Assembly: GCF_003585765.1 (NCBI RefSeq)
Contig: NZ_CP021235.1
Location: 806,001-870,000 of the forward strand
Direction of reading: 5' to 3'
Length of the DNA: 64,000 bases
From: Pontibacter actiniarum
GTDB lineage: Bacteria; Bacteroidota; Bacteroidia; Cytophagales; Hymenobacteraceae
This document shows positions 32,914 through 42,213 of this stretch, in pieces. The notes under the pieces were generated by a model that was given only the letters and a program-made list of their open reading frames with translations, had not been told where the DNA came from and made no database searches. A program made the position numbers and the translations under genes. Every line of letters starts with the position of its first letter. Position 1 is the first letter of the stretch.

Positions 32914-35460
32914 TTAGCCCGGCCTTTTCTTCGTGCCCCGTGTCGGTGGGGCCGTGAGGGGATCATCCGGCCAGTGGTGTTTGGGGTAGCGGCCACGCAG
33001 GTCCTTGCGCACCTCAAAATAGCCGTTGCTCCAGAAGCTGCGCAGGTCGCGCGTTACCTGTACCGGGCGTGAGGCAGGGGAGAGCAGGTGGAGCAGCAGC
33101 GGTACTTTGCCGCCGCCAACACGCGGGGTGTCCAGCAGTCCAAACACCTCCTGCAGGCGCACAGCCAGCACGGGAGACGCAGCATCCGAGTAATCCAGGG
33201 CAATGCGGGAGCCGCTGGGCACCTGCAGGTGCGACGGCGCCAGCCGCTCCATTTCCTGCCGCTGCTCCCAGGCCAGCTCCGCAAGCAGTATTTCTTTAAA
33301 GTCTAGCCTGGCCACCTGGTCCAGGGTGCGCAGGCCGTGCAGGTGCGGGGCAAGCCAGCTATCCATACTTGCTGCCAGCGCTGCATCAGAGGTGTCCGGC
33401 CAGTTTTCCGGCTCCAGCCGGTGCAGAAAAGCCAAACGCTGCCGCGTACGCAGCGCCTCCTCCGACCATGGCAGGCGTTCCACTCCCTTTTCTTGCAAAG
33501 CCTGCAGCAACGCTGCTGCTACCTTGTCGGCGTCTGGTTTGGAAACCGTGCTTTCCTCCACTAACAAAGCCCCCAGCCGTGTCAGGTGGCGGGCCACCAC
33601 CTGCTGCGACCCCTCGTGCCAGCGCACCTCCTGCAGTACCTCCACCTGTTCCGAAAAGTGCTCCAGCAAATCTGACTTAGCCAGCGGAGCCGCCAGCAGG
33701 ATACGCGGCTGCTTGCCCAAATCCAGGTGCGCTATACTATAAAACTCCGCTTCGCCGAATAACTCGGTGGCGAGGCTGGCCCGCTGCCCGCTTACCAGCC
33801 GCACACGGCCCGGGGCTTCGCGCTGCGCCAGGCGGTCGGGGTAGGCCAGGGCGGTTAGCAAGCCCGCCAGCTCCGGGTGTAGGTTGCCTGTGGCATCGCG
33901 CAACCGCTGCCGCAGGTTCTGTGCCTGCTCCTTTACGCGCCGCAAGGCGTTCTCATCCACCACAAAACCTGGCGTGACGGGGCTTTTACCGGCTATAAGT
34001 TCCAGGCGGAGCTGCAGGTCGGGTATGCCTTCGCCCCAGCCCAGCTGCAGGGGCTTCAGCACATCCCGCTCCGACAGCAGGGCTGCCAGGGCACAGGCCG
34101 TTGCTCCGAAGCCCAGCTCATGGCCGCGCATAACCAGGTGCCCCAGCCGCGGGTGTATCCCCAGCGAGGCCAGCGCCTTGCCGTGCGGCGTGGGGTTTCC
34201 GGCAGCATCCAGGGCTTCGAGCCGCTGTAGCAGGTCTTTTGCCAGGGCGAGGGCAGCGGCCGGGGGAGAGTCGAGCCAGTTGAGGGTCGTCGCATCCTTC
34301 ACGCCCCACAAAGCCAGCTCCAGTACAAGGCCTGTCAGGTCGGCGTCCAGGATCTCGGGGCTCTGCCGGGGCGGCAGCTGCATCTGGTCGGCCGTGGACC
34401 ACAGGCGGTAGCACACGCCGGGGCCAAGCCTGCCTGCTCGTCCGCGCCTCTGGTCTGCCCCGGCCTGCGACACGGGCACGGTGGCCAGGGTCGTCAGGCC
34501 GGTGCGGGGCGTAAACCGGGGCACGCGCGCAAAGCCGCCGTCAACCACAATCGTAACGCCCTCAATGGTTAAGCTCGTTTCGGCTATACTTGTGGCCAGC
34601 ACCACTTTGCGTTTGCCTTTGGGAGAGGGCTGGATGGCGGCAACCTGCTTCGAGAGAGGCAGGTCGCCGTGCAGCAGGTGCAGCTCTATGGCGGGGCCAA
34701 GGGTGTTTTCCAGTTGCTGCGCCACTTTCTTTATCTCGCCCATGCCCGGCAGGAAAACCAGCAGATCGCCTTCGGCCTCCTGGCTAAGGGCCTGCCGGAT
34801 GGCCTTGGGCGTTAGAGTGGCCAGGCGTTGCGAGGGGTAGTTGCCGGCGGCTGCCACCTCCGCAGGGGAGAGAAAGTGCGTCTGCACCGGGAACAGGCGC
34901 CCTTCGCTTTGCACGACCGGTGCCTGCAGCCACTGCCCGATGGCGGTGGCATCCAGGGTCGCGCTCATCACCAGCAGGCGCAGGTCGGGGCGCAACACAG
35001 CCTGTGCGTCCAGGGCCAGGGCCAGCCCCAGGTCTGCCTGCAGGTTGCGCTCATGAAACTCATCAAAAATAATGGCCGCCACCCCCTCCAGGGCCGGGTC
35101 GTCCTGGATGATGCGGGTCAGGATGCCCTCGGTCACGACTTCTACACGGGTTTTCCGGGATACCTTGTGGTCCATGCGTACCCAGTAACCCACCGTTTGC
35201 CCTACAGGCTCCCCTAGCAGGTCGGCCATACGCTCGGCAGCAGCCCGCGTTGCCAGGCGGCGCGGCTCCAGCACCAGGATTTTCCCGTCACCCCGCCAGT
35301 CGGCTTCCAGCAAGGCCAGCGGCACAAGCGTGGTTTTACCGGCGCCGGGAGGGGCTTCCAGCACGGCACGGTTTGATGTGTTCAGGACCTGCAGCAGCCG
35401 CGGCAGTGCTTCTTTAACGGGTAGGTCCGGAAGGTGGTGAAGTAAGTCTGTTGTAGGCAT
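32914..35460 (-). CDS. hrpB: ATP-dependent RNA helicase HrpB (copy 2)
   Basis: An 848-residue HrpB paralogue of the gene at 26856. Walker A is EAPPGAGKT (from residue 35), DEFH lies in IIFDEFHERN, then MSATLD, LATSIAETSLTIEGVTIVVD and QRRGRAGRLGPG. The C-terminal HrpB domain ends with 'LRSFWSNGYFEVRKDLRGRYPKHHWPDDP', the normal terminus of the family. This copy starts with a regular ATG and appears more typical of canonical HrpB. Two helicases of this subfamily within 4 kb, in opposite orientation, are unusual. Confidence 0.93.
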   Translation of the reverse strand: MPTTDLLHHLPDLPVKEALPRLLQVLNTSNRAVLEAPPGAGKTTLVPLALLEADWRGDGKILVLEPRRLATRAAAERMADLLGEPVGQTVGYWVRMDHKVSRKTRVEVVTEGILTRIIQDDPALEGVAAIIFDEFHERNLQADLGLALALDAQAVLRPDLRLLVMSATLDATAIGQWLQAPVVQSEGRLFPVQTHFLSPAEVAAAGNYPSQRLATLTPKAIRQALSQEAEGDLLVFLPGMGEIKKVAQQLENTLGPAIELHLLHGDLPLSKQVAAIQPSPKGKRKVVLATSIAETSLTIEGVTIVVDGGFARVPRFTPRTGLTTLATVPVSQAGADQRRGRAGRLGPGVCYRLWSTADQMQLPPRQSPEILDADLTGLVLELALWGVKDATTLNWLDSPPAAALALAKDLLQRLEALDAAGNPTPHGKALASLGIHPRLGHLVMRGHELGFGATACALAALLSERDVLKPLQLGWGEGIPDLQLRLELIAGKSPVTPGFVVDENALRRVKEQAQNLRQRLRDATGNLHPELAGLLTALAYPDRLAQREAPGRVRLVSGQRASLATELFGEAEFYSIAHLDLGKQPRILLAAPLAKSDLLEHFSEQVEVLQEVRWHEGSQQVVARHLTRLGALLVEESTVSKPDADKVAAALLQALQEKGVERLPWSEEALRTRQRLAFLHRLEPENWPDTSDAALAASMDSWLAPHLHGLRTLDQVARLDFKEILLAELAWEQRQEMERLAPSHLQVPSGSRIALDYSDAASPVLAVRLQEVFGLLDTPRVGGGKVPLLLHLLSPASRPVQVTRDLRSFWSNGYFEVRKDLRGRYPKHHWPDDPLTAPPTRGTKKRPG

Positions 35461-35574
35461 AAGGCTACAAAGGTCGGGATTTTGAGCAAAAAGTATAACT
35501 GGTTTTGCGCCAGGCGAGGTATGGCCGGGGCACAGCAGGAAAGAAGCGAGCCTGCCTGCCGCGCGCGGAGGCGT

Positions 35575-35617
35575 AAAAAGCGAAAGCCCGCAAGTGAATG
35601 ACGGGCTTTTGCTTTTT
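35575..35617 (-). terminator. Intrinsic terminator of the Lys-rich cold-shock gene
   Basis: Sixteen-bp arms (AAAAAGCGAAAGCCCG, 35575-35590, with 35602-35617, one mismatch), giving a T-tract on the minus strand, about 130 bp past the stop at 35748. A T-tract is present on plus too. Confidence 0.75.
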
Positions 35618-35747
35618 GGGAGTATTTGAAATGTGCCGACACCGAGGGGATCAGCATCTTCCGTGTGCGTACAGTGGCTTGTATAATGGAATTACGGGCA
35701 ACGGAATAACTGCTTGTCCTGGGGTTGGGAGCGCCAGGCAGCGTTAC

Positions 35748-36206
35748 TTATGCGATAACCTTCACATTAATTGCGTTGAGGCCTTTGGGGCCTTTCTCCA
35801 CTTCGAAGTTGACTTTGTCATTCTCCTTCACCGTGCCCGATATCTCGTTCTGGTGTACGAAAATGCTTTCCTGGGTCTCATGGTCTTTTATAAAACCATA
35901 GCCTTTGGAGGTGTTAAAGAACGTGATGGTGCCCTTTCGGATCAGGTCCGCCGGGTCCAGGTCTTCCTGCTTCGGCACGCCGATCTGAATATCCTCCTGC
36001 TTTACAACCTTCTTCTTTTTGGTCGGGTCCGGAGGCGTTGTGGTGATGTTACCTTCATCATCCACGTAGGCGAGCATTTCGTCTATGCCTTTTCCTTTAT
36101 TGGAGTTGGCTTTGCGCTCTTCCTTCTTCTGTTCTTTGTCTTGTCTTTTCTTTAGCTTTTTCTTCTCTTTTTCTTTTTTACTGAAAGTTTCCTGTGATTT
36201 GCCCAT
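35748..36206 (-). CDS. Cold-shock-domain protein with lysine-rich N-terminal extension
   Basis: A 152-residue protein. The first 45 residues are a basic, lysine/glutamate-rich coil (SKKEKEKKKLKKRQDKEQKK), followed by an acidic linker and a C-terminal cold-shock domain (about 88-152). The RNA-binding motifs are KGYGFIKD (RNP1) and SIFVHQNEI (RNP2), and the end 'KGPKGLNAINVKVIA' matches normal CspA. CSD proteins melt RNA secondary structure; the extension may add non-specific RNA or ribosome affinity. It is the first of two CSD genes in this 1-kb area. Confidence 0.9.
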   Translation of the reverse strand: MGKSQETFSKKEKEKKKLKKRQDKEQKKEERKANSNKGKGIDEMLAYVDDEGNITTTPPDPTKKKKVVKQEDIQIGVPKQEDLDPADLIRKGTITFFNTSKGYGFIKDHETQESIFVHQNEISGTVKENDKVNFEVEKGPKGLNAINVKVIA

Positions 36207-36275
36207 AATGTGCTCTTGATCTTTGATGTTTATTAATATACTTCCTGCGGACCCTAAAGTGTTACAGTCCTCTGC

Positions 36276-36503
36276 CTAGTACTGGAACAAGAAGTTGGTG
36301 CCGTTACGAATCCACTTCTCAAAGAAGGAGTTGTCGTTGAATTCGCCGGACAGCAGTTCTGTTTCTGGGAGGATGCTGTTGGAGCGGGAGCTCATAAAGC
36401 GCTGTAGGACGTCCTGGTTGTTCGGAACCCAGTCCTGGCCCTTCTTAAGAGCTACGCAAAGGTACTCGCGCGTTGTTGTGTCTACTAGATATTTTCTGTT
36501 CAT
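36276..36503 (-). CDS. Hypothetical protein, 75 aa
   Basis: Not recognised. A soluble 75-residue protein (MNRKYLVDTTTREYLCVALK ... FFEKWIRNGTNFLFQY) between the two cold-shock genes on the same strand. The frame has a good ATG and protein-like composition, with aromatic residues near the end. It may belong to the cold-shock transcription unit, but a terminator separates it from the upstream csp gene. Confidence 0.55.
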   Translation of the reverse strand: MNRKYLVDTTTREYLCVALKKGQDWVPNNQDVLQRFMSSRSNSILPETELLSGEFNDNSFFEKWIRNGTNFLFQY

Positions 36504-36584
36504 TAGAGGAGGTTACAAGATTTGATGTCAAACGGAATGGAAACAGAAGGATGAAGAGAGGGCTCTCAATCACCCGGAAGTAAA

Positions 36585-36616
36585 TAAAAAAGCCTTACGC
36601 ATGTAAGGCTTTTTTA
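36585..36616 (-). terminator. Intrinsic terminator of the small csp gene
   Basis: Fourteen-bp arms (TAAAAAAGCCTTAC, 36585-36598, with 36603-36616) with GCAT loop and a T-run on the minus strand, about 20 bp beyond the stop at 36637. Confidence 0.9.
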
Positions 36617-36636
36617 TAGTAACTAATATGTTAAAA

Positions 36637-36828
36637 CTAAGCACGCTTAACGTTAACCGCATTTAGTCCTTTTCTTCCTTCTTGCAGGTCAAAAGTTACT
36701 TCGTCGTTTTCTCTGATCTCGTGTACCAAACCTGATACGTGTACGAAATACTCCTGATCTGAATTTGCTTCTTTAATGAACCCGAACCCTTTCGAGTCAT
36801 TGAAGAATTTTACTGTTCCGTTATTCAT
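36637..36828 (-). CDS. CspA-family cold-shock protein
   Basis: A 63-residue protein that consists only of a cold-shock domain: NGTVKFFNDSKGFGFIKEAN (RNP1 KGFGFIKE), EYFVHVSGL (RNP2) and GRKGLNAVNVKRA. The ATG at 36828 is used; an in-frame ATG at 36849 would add seven unusual residues. Such proteins act as RNA chaperones at low temperature or during growth. The upstream region (36829-36910) is AT-rich and may be a structured cold-responsive leader, but no specific fold was recognised. Confidence 0.93.
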   Translation of the reverse strand: MNNGTVKFFNDSKGFGFIKEANSDQEYFVHVSGLVHEIRENDEVTFDLQEGRKGLNAVNVKRA

Positions 36829-37341
36829 GTGATTTTGTTTGTTATACACCTACTACATTTTTAGCGGTGTATATGTTCATTATTTTTGACAATTTACGCC
36901 AAATAATTTACAATGCCGCATCAGTGCATTAAAATAAATTAATTCTTTATAGCTGGCAGGGCATGGGCAGCCATAAAAAGCGCCCCAGCCACGGCCAGTT
37001 GCCCTGGCTGACGGCGGAGCCCTTACGGCTAGGAAAGATGCGCCCGTCGCCTGCCGCTGTGTCGGTATGCCACGGTGTCTGGTTATGGGGCGAGGCTGCA
37101 GCTTGGCATGCTTTTGGCACAAGAGCAATGCGGGGTTTAAAAGCCTAAAACAGCATTATAGGAGGTTCCGTTGATGTTTTAACCGTTAGGTTTTGCGCCC
37201 GCATAGGTATCCGGCTGCCTGCTCGGCACCAATGCCGGTTCTTTTTCCTTTTTTTATTCGTGTTGTTGCAGTGATTGAGGCCCTGGAATTACAGATTGAA
37301 GAAGTCATTCCATTTTAAATTTCCTCAGTTAAAGCACCTAC
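36829..37341. other. Divergent intergenic region between csp and desaturase
   Basis: About 510 bp: an AT-rich leader of the csp gene up to 36950, then GC-rich sequence with no convincing ORF, then a T-rich stretch near 37240 ahead of the desaturase. No repeat was seen. Confidence 0.4.
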
Positions 37342-38457
37342 ATGTCCCACAAAGTAAAATTCATTAACACCAACCAGTCTGCCTTTTTTGCCACCACCCG
37401 CAAAAGGGTGGAGCTGTACTTCAAGGAAAACAACCTTTCCAAAAACGGAAATGGGTTGATGTGGACCAAAGCCGTGTTCTTTCTGGCCGGGTTCTTATCG
37501 CTGTACCTGCTCATACTTTCGGGGTGGTTTGGCGTTTGGGCTATGCTGGGCCTGGCCGTGCTGCTTGGGGCCTTTGCCGCCTTTATCGGCTTTAACGTTT
37601 GCCACGATGCCATCCACGGCTCGTTTTCCCAAAACAGCAGGGTAAACAAGGGCCTTAGCTACTTTTTTTACCTGATTGGGGCCAACCCCTACCTCTGGAA
37701 CATCTCCCATAACATTGTACACCATACTTACACCAACATTCCCGGCCACGACGAAGACATTGAAGTGGCGCCCGGTTTGATCCGGCTGGACGAAAGTGAG
37801 AAAGTGAACAGGGTGCAGCGCTACCAGCATTTGTATGCGTTCTGGCTGTATGGCCTGGCGTCGCTGTCCTGGGTGCTGCGCAAGGACTACGTGAAGTTCT
37901 TTCAGAAATCGATCGGGCAGCACCGTGCAAAGCACCCTAAAAAAGAATACTTCAACCTGTTCTTCTATAAAATACTGCATTACTTCCTCTTTATAGGAGT
38001 GCCCGTGCTGGTGCTACACCTGAGTTGGTGGCAGGCGGCCCTGGGTTTCCTGGCCATGCACCTGGCAGAGGGCGTGGTGATGGGGCTGGTCTTTCAGCTG
38101 GCCCACGTGGTGGAGGGAACCGACTTCCCGGTGCCGAACGAACAGGGAAATGTGGAGGAGGCGTGGGCCGAGCACCAGATGCGAACCACGGCGAACTTTG
38201 CCCCCAAGAGCGCAGTCGCCAGCTTCCTGCTTGGCGGCCTGAACAGGCAGATTGAGCACCACCTCTTCCCGAAGGTATGCCACGTGCACTACCCGGCCGT
38301 AGCCGCCATTGTGCGGAAAACAGCCGCAGAGTTCGACCTGCCTTACCTGGAGAGCCCCACATTCTTCGCGGCCTTGCAGTCGCACTACCGTACCCTCAGG
38401 AGATTTGGCAAGGAGGCCTACCGGGAGCAGGCCAGAAGTATGGCTTTGGTAAGCTAA
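37342..38457 (+). CDS. Front-end-type fatty-acid (acyl-CoA/lipid) desaturase
   Basis: A 371-residue membrane-bound di-iron desaturase. The three histidine boxes are HDAIH (88-92), HNIVHH (123-128) and QIEHH (303-307). A glutamine instead of the first histidine in the last box is the mark of the front-end (delta-5/6-like) and sphingolipid desaturase group. Two pairs of membrane helices surround the boxes (for instance FLAGFLSLYLLILSGWFG). There is no N-terminal cytochrome-b5 domain, so electrons must come from another carrier. Introducing double bases in membrane lipids fits a neighbourhood with cold-shock genes. Strong terminator downstream. Confidence 0.92.
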   Translation: MSHKVKFINTNQSAFFATTRKRVELYFKENNLSKNGNGLMWTKAVFFLAGFLSLYLLILSGWFGVWAMLGLAVLLGAFAAFIGFNVCHDAIHGSFSQNSRVNKGLSYFFYLIGANPYLWNISHNIVHHTYTNIPGHDEDIEVAPGLIRLDESEKVNRVQRYQHLYAFWLYGLASLSWVLRKDYVKFFQKSIGQHRAKHPKKEYFNLFFYKILHYFLFIGVPVLVLHLSWWQAALGFLAMHLAEGVVMGLVFQLAHVVEGTDFPVPNEQGNVEEAWAEHQMRTTANFAPKSAVASFLLGGLNRQIEHHLFPKVCHVHYPAVAAIVRKTAAEFDLPYLESPTFFAALQSHYRTLRRFGKEAYREQARSMALVS

Positions 38458-38512
38458 GGAGCCTTGCTGCCCGCTAACCACTAACGGTGCGCATTGAAAC
38501 CGTGTGCCCGCA

Positions 38513-38557
38513 ACACCACAGCGCCTGCCCGGAAAGCCCGGGCAGGCGCTGTGGTGT
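38513..38557. terminator. Strong terminator between convergent genes
   Basis: Perfect 18-bp arms (ACACCACAGCGCCTGCCC, 38513-38530, with 38540-38557) followed by TTT on plus, ending the desaturase transcript and possibly also the hydrolase transcript from the other side. Confidence 0.85.
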
Positions 38558-38593
38558 TTTACAGGTCCATCTGCCCGGCAGGGGGGAAGGGGG

Positions 38594-39655
38594 CTAGGGC
38601 TTTTCAGAGCCCTCATCTACGGCTTTGATGAACTTGGTCAGGCCGCTAAAGTATGTTTTCTGGTCGTCGTACATGGCCATGTGGCTACCGGAGGGGCAGT
38701 GCAGGTAGCTCCCCTTGGGTAGCTGGCCTGCCATCCACTTCATGTGTTCAGGGTCCATGGTGTCGTGCTGGCCGCCGATGGTTAAGGTCGGGACGGTGAT
38801 TTTAGGAAGGTCGGCAGAGCGGTCCCAGTTTTTCAGGGAAGCATTGCCGGTGATACCGAACTCGCTGTGGCCCTGCATCTGCACATACACTGTCTGGTTC
38901 ATGTGGTTGAACATACGGTTTACAGGGTCCGGCCACCTCTCTATCGGCATGCGCAGCGCGTGCTTGGTGTAAAAGTTCGGCAGCAACAACTCCATGTACC
39001 GGGGGTTGTAGAAATCCCCGTTGGCCTCTATCTGCTTCAGCTCGGCCAGCACCTGCGGGTCCATCTGCGGGCCCAGTACTTCCTCGGCATACGCGTTATA
39101 GGCCGGCACGCTCGACATCATGTTGGAGATGATCAGCCCTTTGAGGTGCTGCTGGTACTTTAAGGCGTACTCCATGGCCAGTATGCCGCCCCACGAGTGC
39201 CCCAGCAGGTAAAAGTTGTCCTTGTCGAGGTGCAGCGCCTGGCGCACCTGCTCCACCTCCTCTACAAAGCGTGCCGTGTTCCAGAGGCTGGTGTCCTGGG
39301 GCTGGTCGCTGTAGTGGGAGCCCAGCTGGTCGTAATAATAGTACTCGATGCCTTCCTTTGGCAGGTAGCTGTCGAAGCACTCAAAGGCTTCGTGTGTGCC
39401 ACCGGGGCCGCCGTGTAGCAGCAGCACTTTCATGGTAGGGCTGTTGCCGACCCGCTTTGTCCAGACATTGAAGGCTCCTTTTGGCGTCGTGATTTGGATC
39501 ATTCTGGCTCCGCCGCTCAACTCATCCTCTCTGCCGGAGCTGTCCAGGTAAGAAGGTGCGGTCGTGTTGGTTGCCGTTGCCGGGGCCTCGGCCGGAGCTG
39601 AGCAACCCTGCAGGACGCTGAAGCCCAGGAGTAGGGCAGAGAACATTACTTTCAT
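38594..39655 (-). CDS. Proline-iminopeptidase-family alpha/beta hydrolase, lipoprotein
   Basis: A 353-residue secreted hydrolase. The signal MKVMFSALLLGFSVLQGC gives a lipid-anchored Cys18. The oxyanion motif HGGPGG is at 81-86, the nucleophile elbow GHSWGG has Ser154, and the other triad members are probably the Asp in GGQHDTMDP and the His in SGSHMAMYDD. This is the S33/proline iminopeptidase family, which releases N-terminal proline from peptides. A periplasmic or surface peptidase role fits the lipoprotein signal. Length is normal plus signal. Confidence 0.9.
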   Translation of the reverse strand: MKVMFSALLLGFSVLQGCSAPAEAPATATNTTAPSYLDSSGREDELSGGARMIQITTPKGAFNVWTKRVGNSPTMKVLLLHGGPGGTHEAFECFDSYLPKEGIEYYYYDQLGSHYSDQPQDTSLWNTARFVEEVEQVRQALHLDKDNFYLLGHSWGGILAMEYALKYQQHLKGLIISNMMSSVPAYNAYAEEVLGPQMDPQVLAELKQIEANGDFYNPRYMELLLPNFYTKHALRMPIERWPDPVNRMFNHMNQTVYVQMQGHSEFGITGNASLKNWDRSADLPKITVPTLTIGGQHDTMDPEHMKWMAGQLPKGSYLHCPSGSHMAMYDDQKTYFSGLTKFIKAVDEGSEKP

Positions 39656-40042
39656 ATGGCGATCGGTTTAAGGAAGCGAGGGGCACTCGTTAGGTAAATA
39701 TAAGGAAGGAAGCGGTAAGATGCTTGTTATCAGATGCCTTTTTGCGCTGTTGCTTTTTGGGGGTAGCTGTGGCGGCTAACGAGCCTTGCCACTGTGGCGT
39801 GTCTGGGGGCGGAGAGGCACACCAGCTGCCCACCACTGCTGCTTTAGCTGTACCAGCGCAGTTAAAAATCCTTTCTATTTATTTGTTGTTTAGCCATTAA
39901 CATAATTGATTTGTATCTTTCGCTTGGGAGTTTACTCATAAAGCCTATTTTTACGTATAGCCGCTGAGTGTATTCCCTAACTAAACGCGCTAAGTGCCGA
40001 AACAGGTAAAGCCGCTTCCCTTACTTTACATGACATCACACT
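39656..40042. other. Divergent intergenic region, nothing definite
   Basis: About 390 bp. TATCTTTC near 39914 resembles a -7 box but lacks the final G. No ORF, repeat or RNA was recognised. Confidence 0.4.
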
Positions 40043-42001
40043 ATGAACGTAGAACCTGACGCCGTATCGTCCTACAGCCCCAGTGAAACTACGCTGGACC
40101 AATACCGGATCTTAGTTGAAAGTATCGCCGACTACGCTATCTTCCTTCTTGACACCACAGGCCATGTGGTTACCTGGAACACCGGCGCCAGGCAGGTAGA
40201 ACAGTACGAAGCGGAAGAGATCATTGGAAAGCATTTCTCCGTATTCTATACAGCCGAGGATAAGGCAACTGACAGCGCCGCCAAAGAGCTGGCAGAGGCC
40301 AAAATTAGAGGGAGGTATGAGGATGAGGGCTGGCGCGTCAAGAAGGACGGCTCTGTGTTCTGGTCCAATGTGGTGATTGCCCCGGTGTACAACCCGGATG
40401 CGGAGCTGAGCGGCTACTCTGTCGTCGTACGTGACCTGTCGGAGAAGAAGAAGGAGGATGATGACCTGTACCGGGCTTACCAGGAGCTGAAGGAAAGCGA
40501 GGAAAGGTTCCGGCTCCTGATCGAGGGCGTGACCGACTATGCTATTCTTATGCTGGACCCCGCCGGTAACGTGGCTACCTGGAATGAGGGGGCCAGGCGC
40601 ATGAAAGGCTATGAAGCCGAGGAGATTATCGGGAAGTACTTCTCCAAGTTCTATAACCGCGAATCGATTCTGCAGGGCTTCCCGGATCATGAGCTGAGGC
40701 AGGCAAAGGCAAACGGCAGCTTTGAGGATAACGGCTGGCGCTACCGCAAAGACGGCACCGCCTTCTGGGCCAACACCGTACTCACGGCTATTTACAACGC
40801 CGATAAGGAGCTGATAGGCTTCTCAAAAATTACGCGCGACCTGACGGAAAAACTGCGGATGGAGCAGCAGCTGTTTCAGATAAATGAGGAGCTGAAGGAA
40901 AGCGAGGAAAAAAGCCGCCTGCTGATAGACAGCGTGAAGGACTACGCTATTCTGATGCTGAACCCGGAGGGCATCGTGATGAGCTGGAATGTGGGGGCGG
41001 AGCGGATAAAAGGCTACGCGGCAAAGGAGATCATCGGAAGGCACTTCTCTACTTTTTATACGCGCGAGGCGATCGAGAAAGGCTTTCCGCAGTATGAGCT
41101 GAGAAAGGCGCTGGAGTTCGGCCACTTTGAGGATGAGGGCTGGCGTATCCGCAAGGGCGGGAATGCCTTCTGGGCGAACGTGGTGATCACACCGGTCTAT
41201 AACTCAGACAACAGGCTGCTGGGCTTTGCCAAAATTACCCGCGACCTGACGGAGCGCCGCCGCAATGAGGAGCTCATGCTGAAGAACAAAGAGCTGGTGA
41301 AGATCAACAACGAGCTCGATAACTTCGTTTACGCTGCCTCGCACGACCTGAAGGCCCCGATCACCAACCTCGAGGGCCTGCTGACGGCGCTGGAAGAGGA
41401 CCTGGGCCAGGACCGGGGGAAGCATGAGGCCATCCTGCGCCTGATGGAGGGCTCTATCGGCAAGCTGAAAGACGTTATCGCTGACCTGTCCGACGTTACC
41501 AAACTTAACCACGCGGAGGCAACCGCTGAAAGCGTGCACATCCCCGGCTTGCTGGAAGAGATAAAGGGCAGCCTGGACCCGATGCTGAAGAGGAGCAAAG
41601 CCGAAATCGCTATCGAGGACCTTGCGTTTGACAGGCTGAGCTACCCGCGGAAAAACCTGCGCAGCATTCTGTTTAACCTCGTGTCCAATGCCGTGAAGTA
41701 CTCTGACCCGCAGCGCAAGCCGATTATAAAGATAAGCAGCAGCATTACCAGTGACGGGGACTATGTGCTTTCGGTGGCGGATAATGGCTTGGGTGTTGCC
41801 CCGCGGCAGGTCGGGAAGATCTTCTCTTTGTTTAAGCGTGCCCACGGCCACGTAGAGGGGTCCGGCATTGGCCTGTACCTTGTGAAGAGGATTCTCGATA
41901 ACTCCGGGGACAGTATTATGGTGGACAGTAAGGAGGGGGTGGGCTCTACCTTCAGGGTCTACTTTAAGCAGCAAGATACCCCTGCCGAAGTTAAAAAGTA
42001 A
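40043..42001 (+). CDS. Cytosolic sensor histidine kinase with three tandem PAS domains
   Basis: A 652-residue kinase without membrane helices. Three PAS domains of similar sequence begin near residues 19, 152 and 288 (each with DYAI-LLD-GHVV-WN-GA and EIIGKHFS-FYT blocks). The HisKA domain has the phosphorylated His434 in AASHDLKAPI. The ATPase domain shows the N-box NLVSNAVKYS and G-boxes DNGLGVA and GSGIGLYLV. PAS domains sense redox, oxygen, light or small ligands; none shows an obvious chromophore motif. No response-regulator gene is adjacent, so it is an orphan kinase. The three PAS units look like recent duplications. Confidence 0.93.
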   Translation: MNVEPDAVSSYSPSETTLDQYRILVESIADYAIFLLDTTGHVVTWNTGARQVEQYEAEEIIGKHFSVFYTAEDKATDSAAKELAEAKIRGRYEDEGWRVKKDGSVFWSNVVIAPVYNPDAELSGYSVVVRDLSEKKKEDDDLYRAYQELKESEERFRLLIEGVTDYAILMLDPAGNVATWNEGARRMKGYEAEEIIGKYFSKFYNRESILQGFPDHELRQAKANGSFEDNGWRYRKDGTAFWANTVLTAIYNADKELIGFSKITRDLTEKLRMEQQLFQINEELKESEEKSRLLIDSVKDYAILMLNPEGIVMSWNVGAERIKGYAAKEIIGRHFSTFYTREAIEKGFPQYELRKALEFGHFEDEGWRIRKGGNAFWANVVITPVYNSDNRLLGFAKITRDLTERRRNEELMLKNKELVKINNELDNFVYAASHDLKAPITNLEGLLTALEEDLGQDRGKHEAILRLMEGSIGKLKDVIADLSDVTKLNHAEATAESVHIPGLLEEIKGSLDPMLKRSKAEIAIEDLAFDRLSYPRKNLRSILFNLVSNAVKYSDPQRKPIIKISSSITSDGDYVLSVADNGLGVAPRQVGKIFSLFKRAHGHVEGSGIGLYLVKRILDNSGDSIMVDSKEGVGSTFRVYFKQQDTPAEVKK

Positions 42002-42029
42002 CCGTTACGCATCGGCGCTTCTTTGGGAA

Positions 42030-42073
42030 AACGAGGGCACCGCTCCAGCAGAGATGGGGGCGGTGCCCTCGTT
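42030..42073 (+). terminator. Intrinsic terminator of the kinase gene
   Basis: Fourteen-bp arms (AACGAGGGCACCGC, 42030-42043, with 42060-42073) followed by TTTT, about 30 bp past the stop. Confidence 0.85.
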
Positions 42074-42213
42074 TTTTCGCACAGGTGTACCTGGCCCCGG
42101 CTCCTATGCCAACGCAACCGGGCGCCTTAAGGCAGGCAGCGAGGGTACATAGCGACGGGTGGCTCTGCACGGCATACTTTGCCTAACCAGCCAGCTTAGC
42201 AGCGTTGGTCTGG

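Noticed and set aside
36829..36910. Cold-shock RNA thermometer ahead of csp
   Set aside because: The leader is AT-rich, but no specific pairing was recognised by eye.
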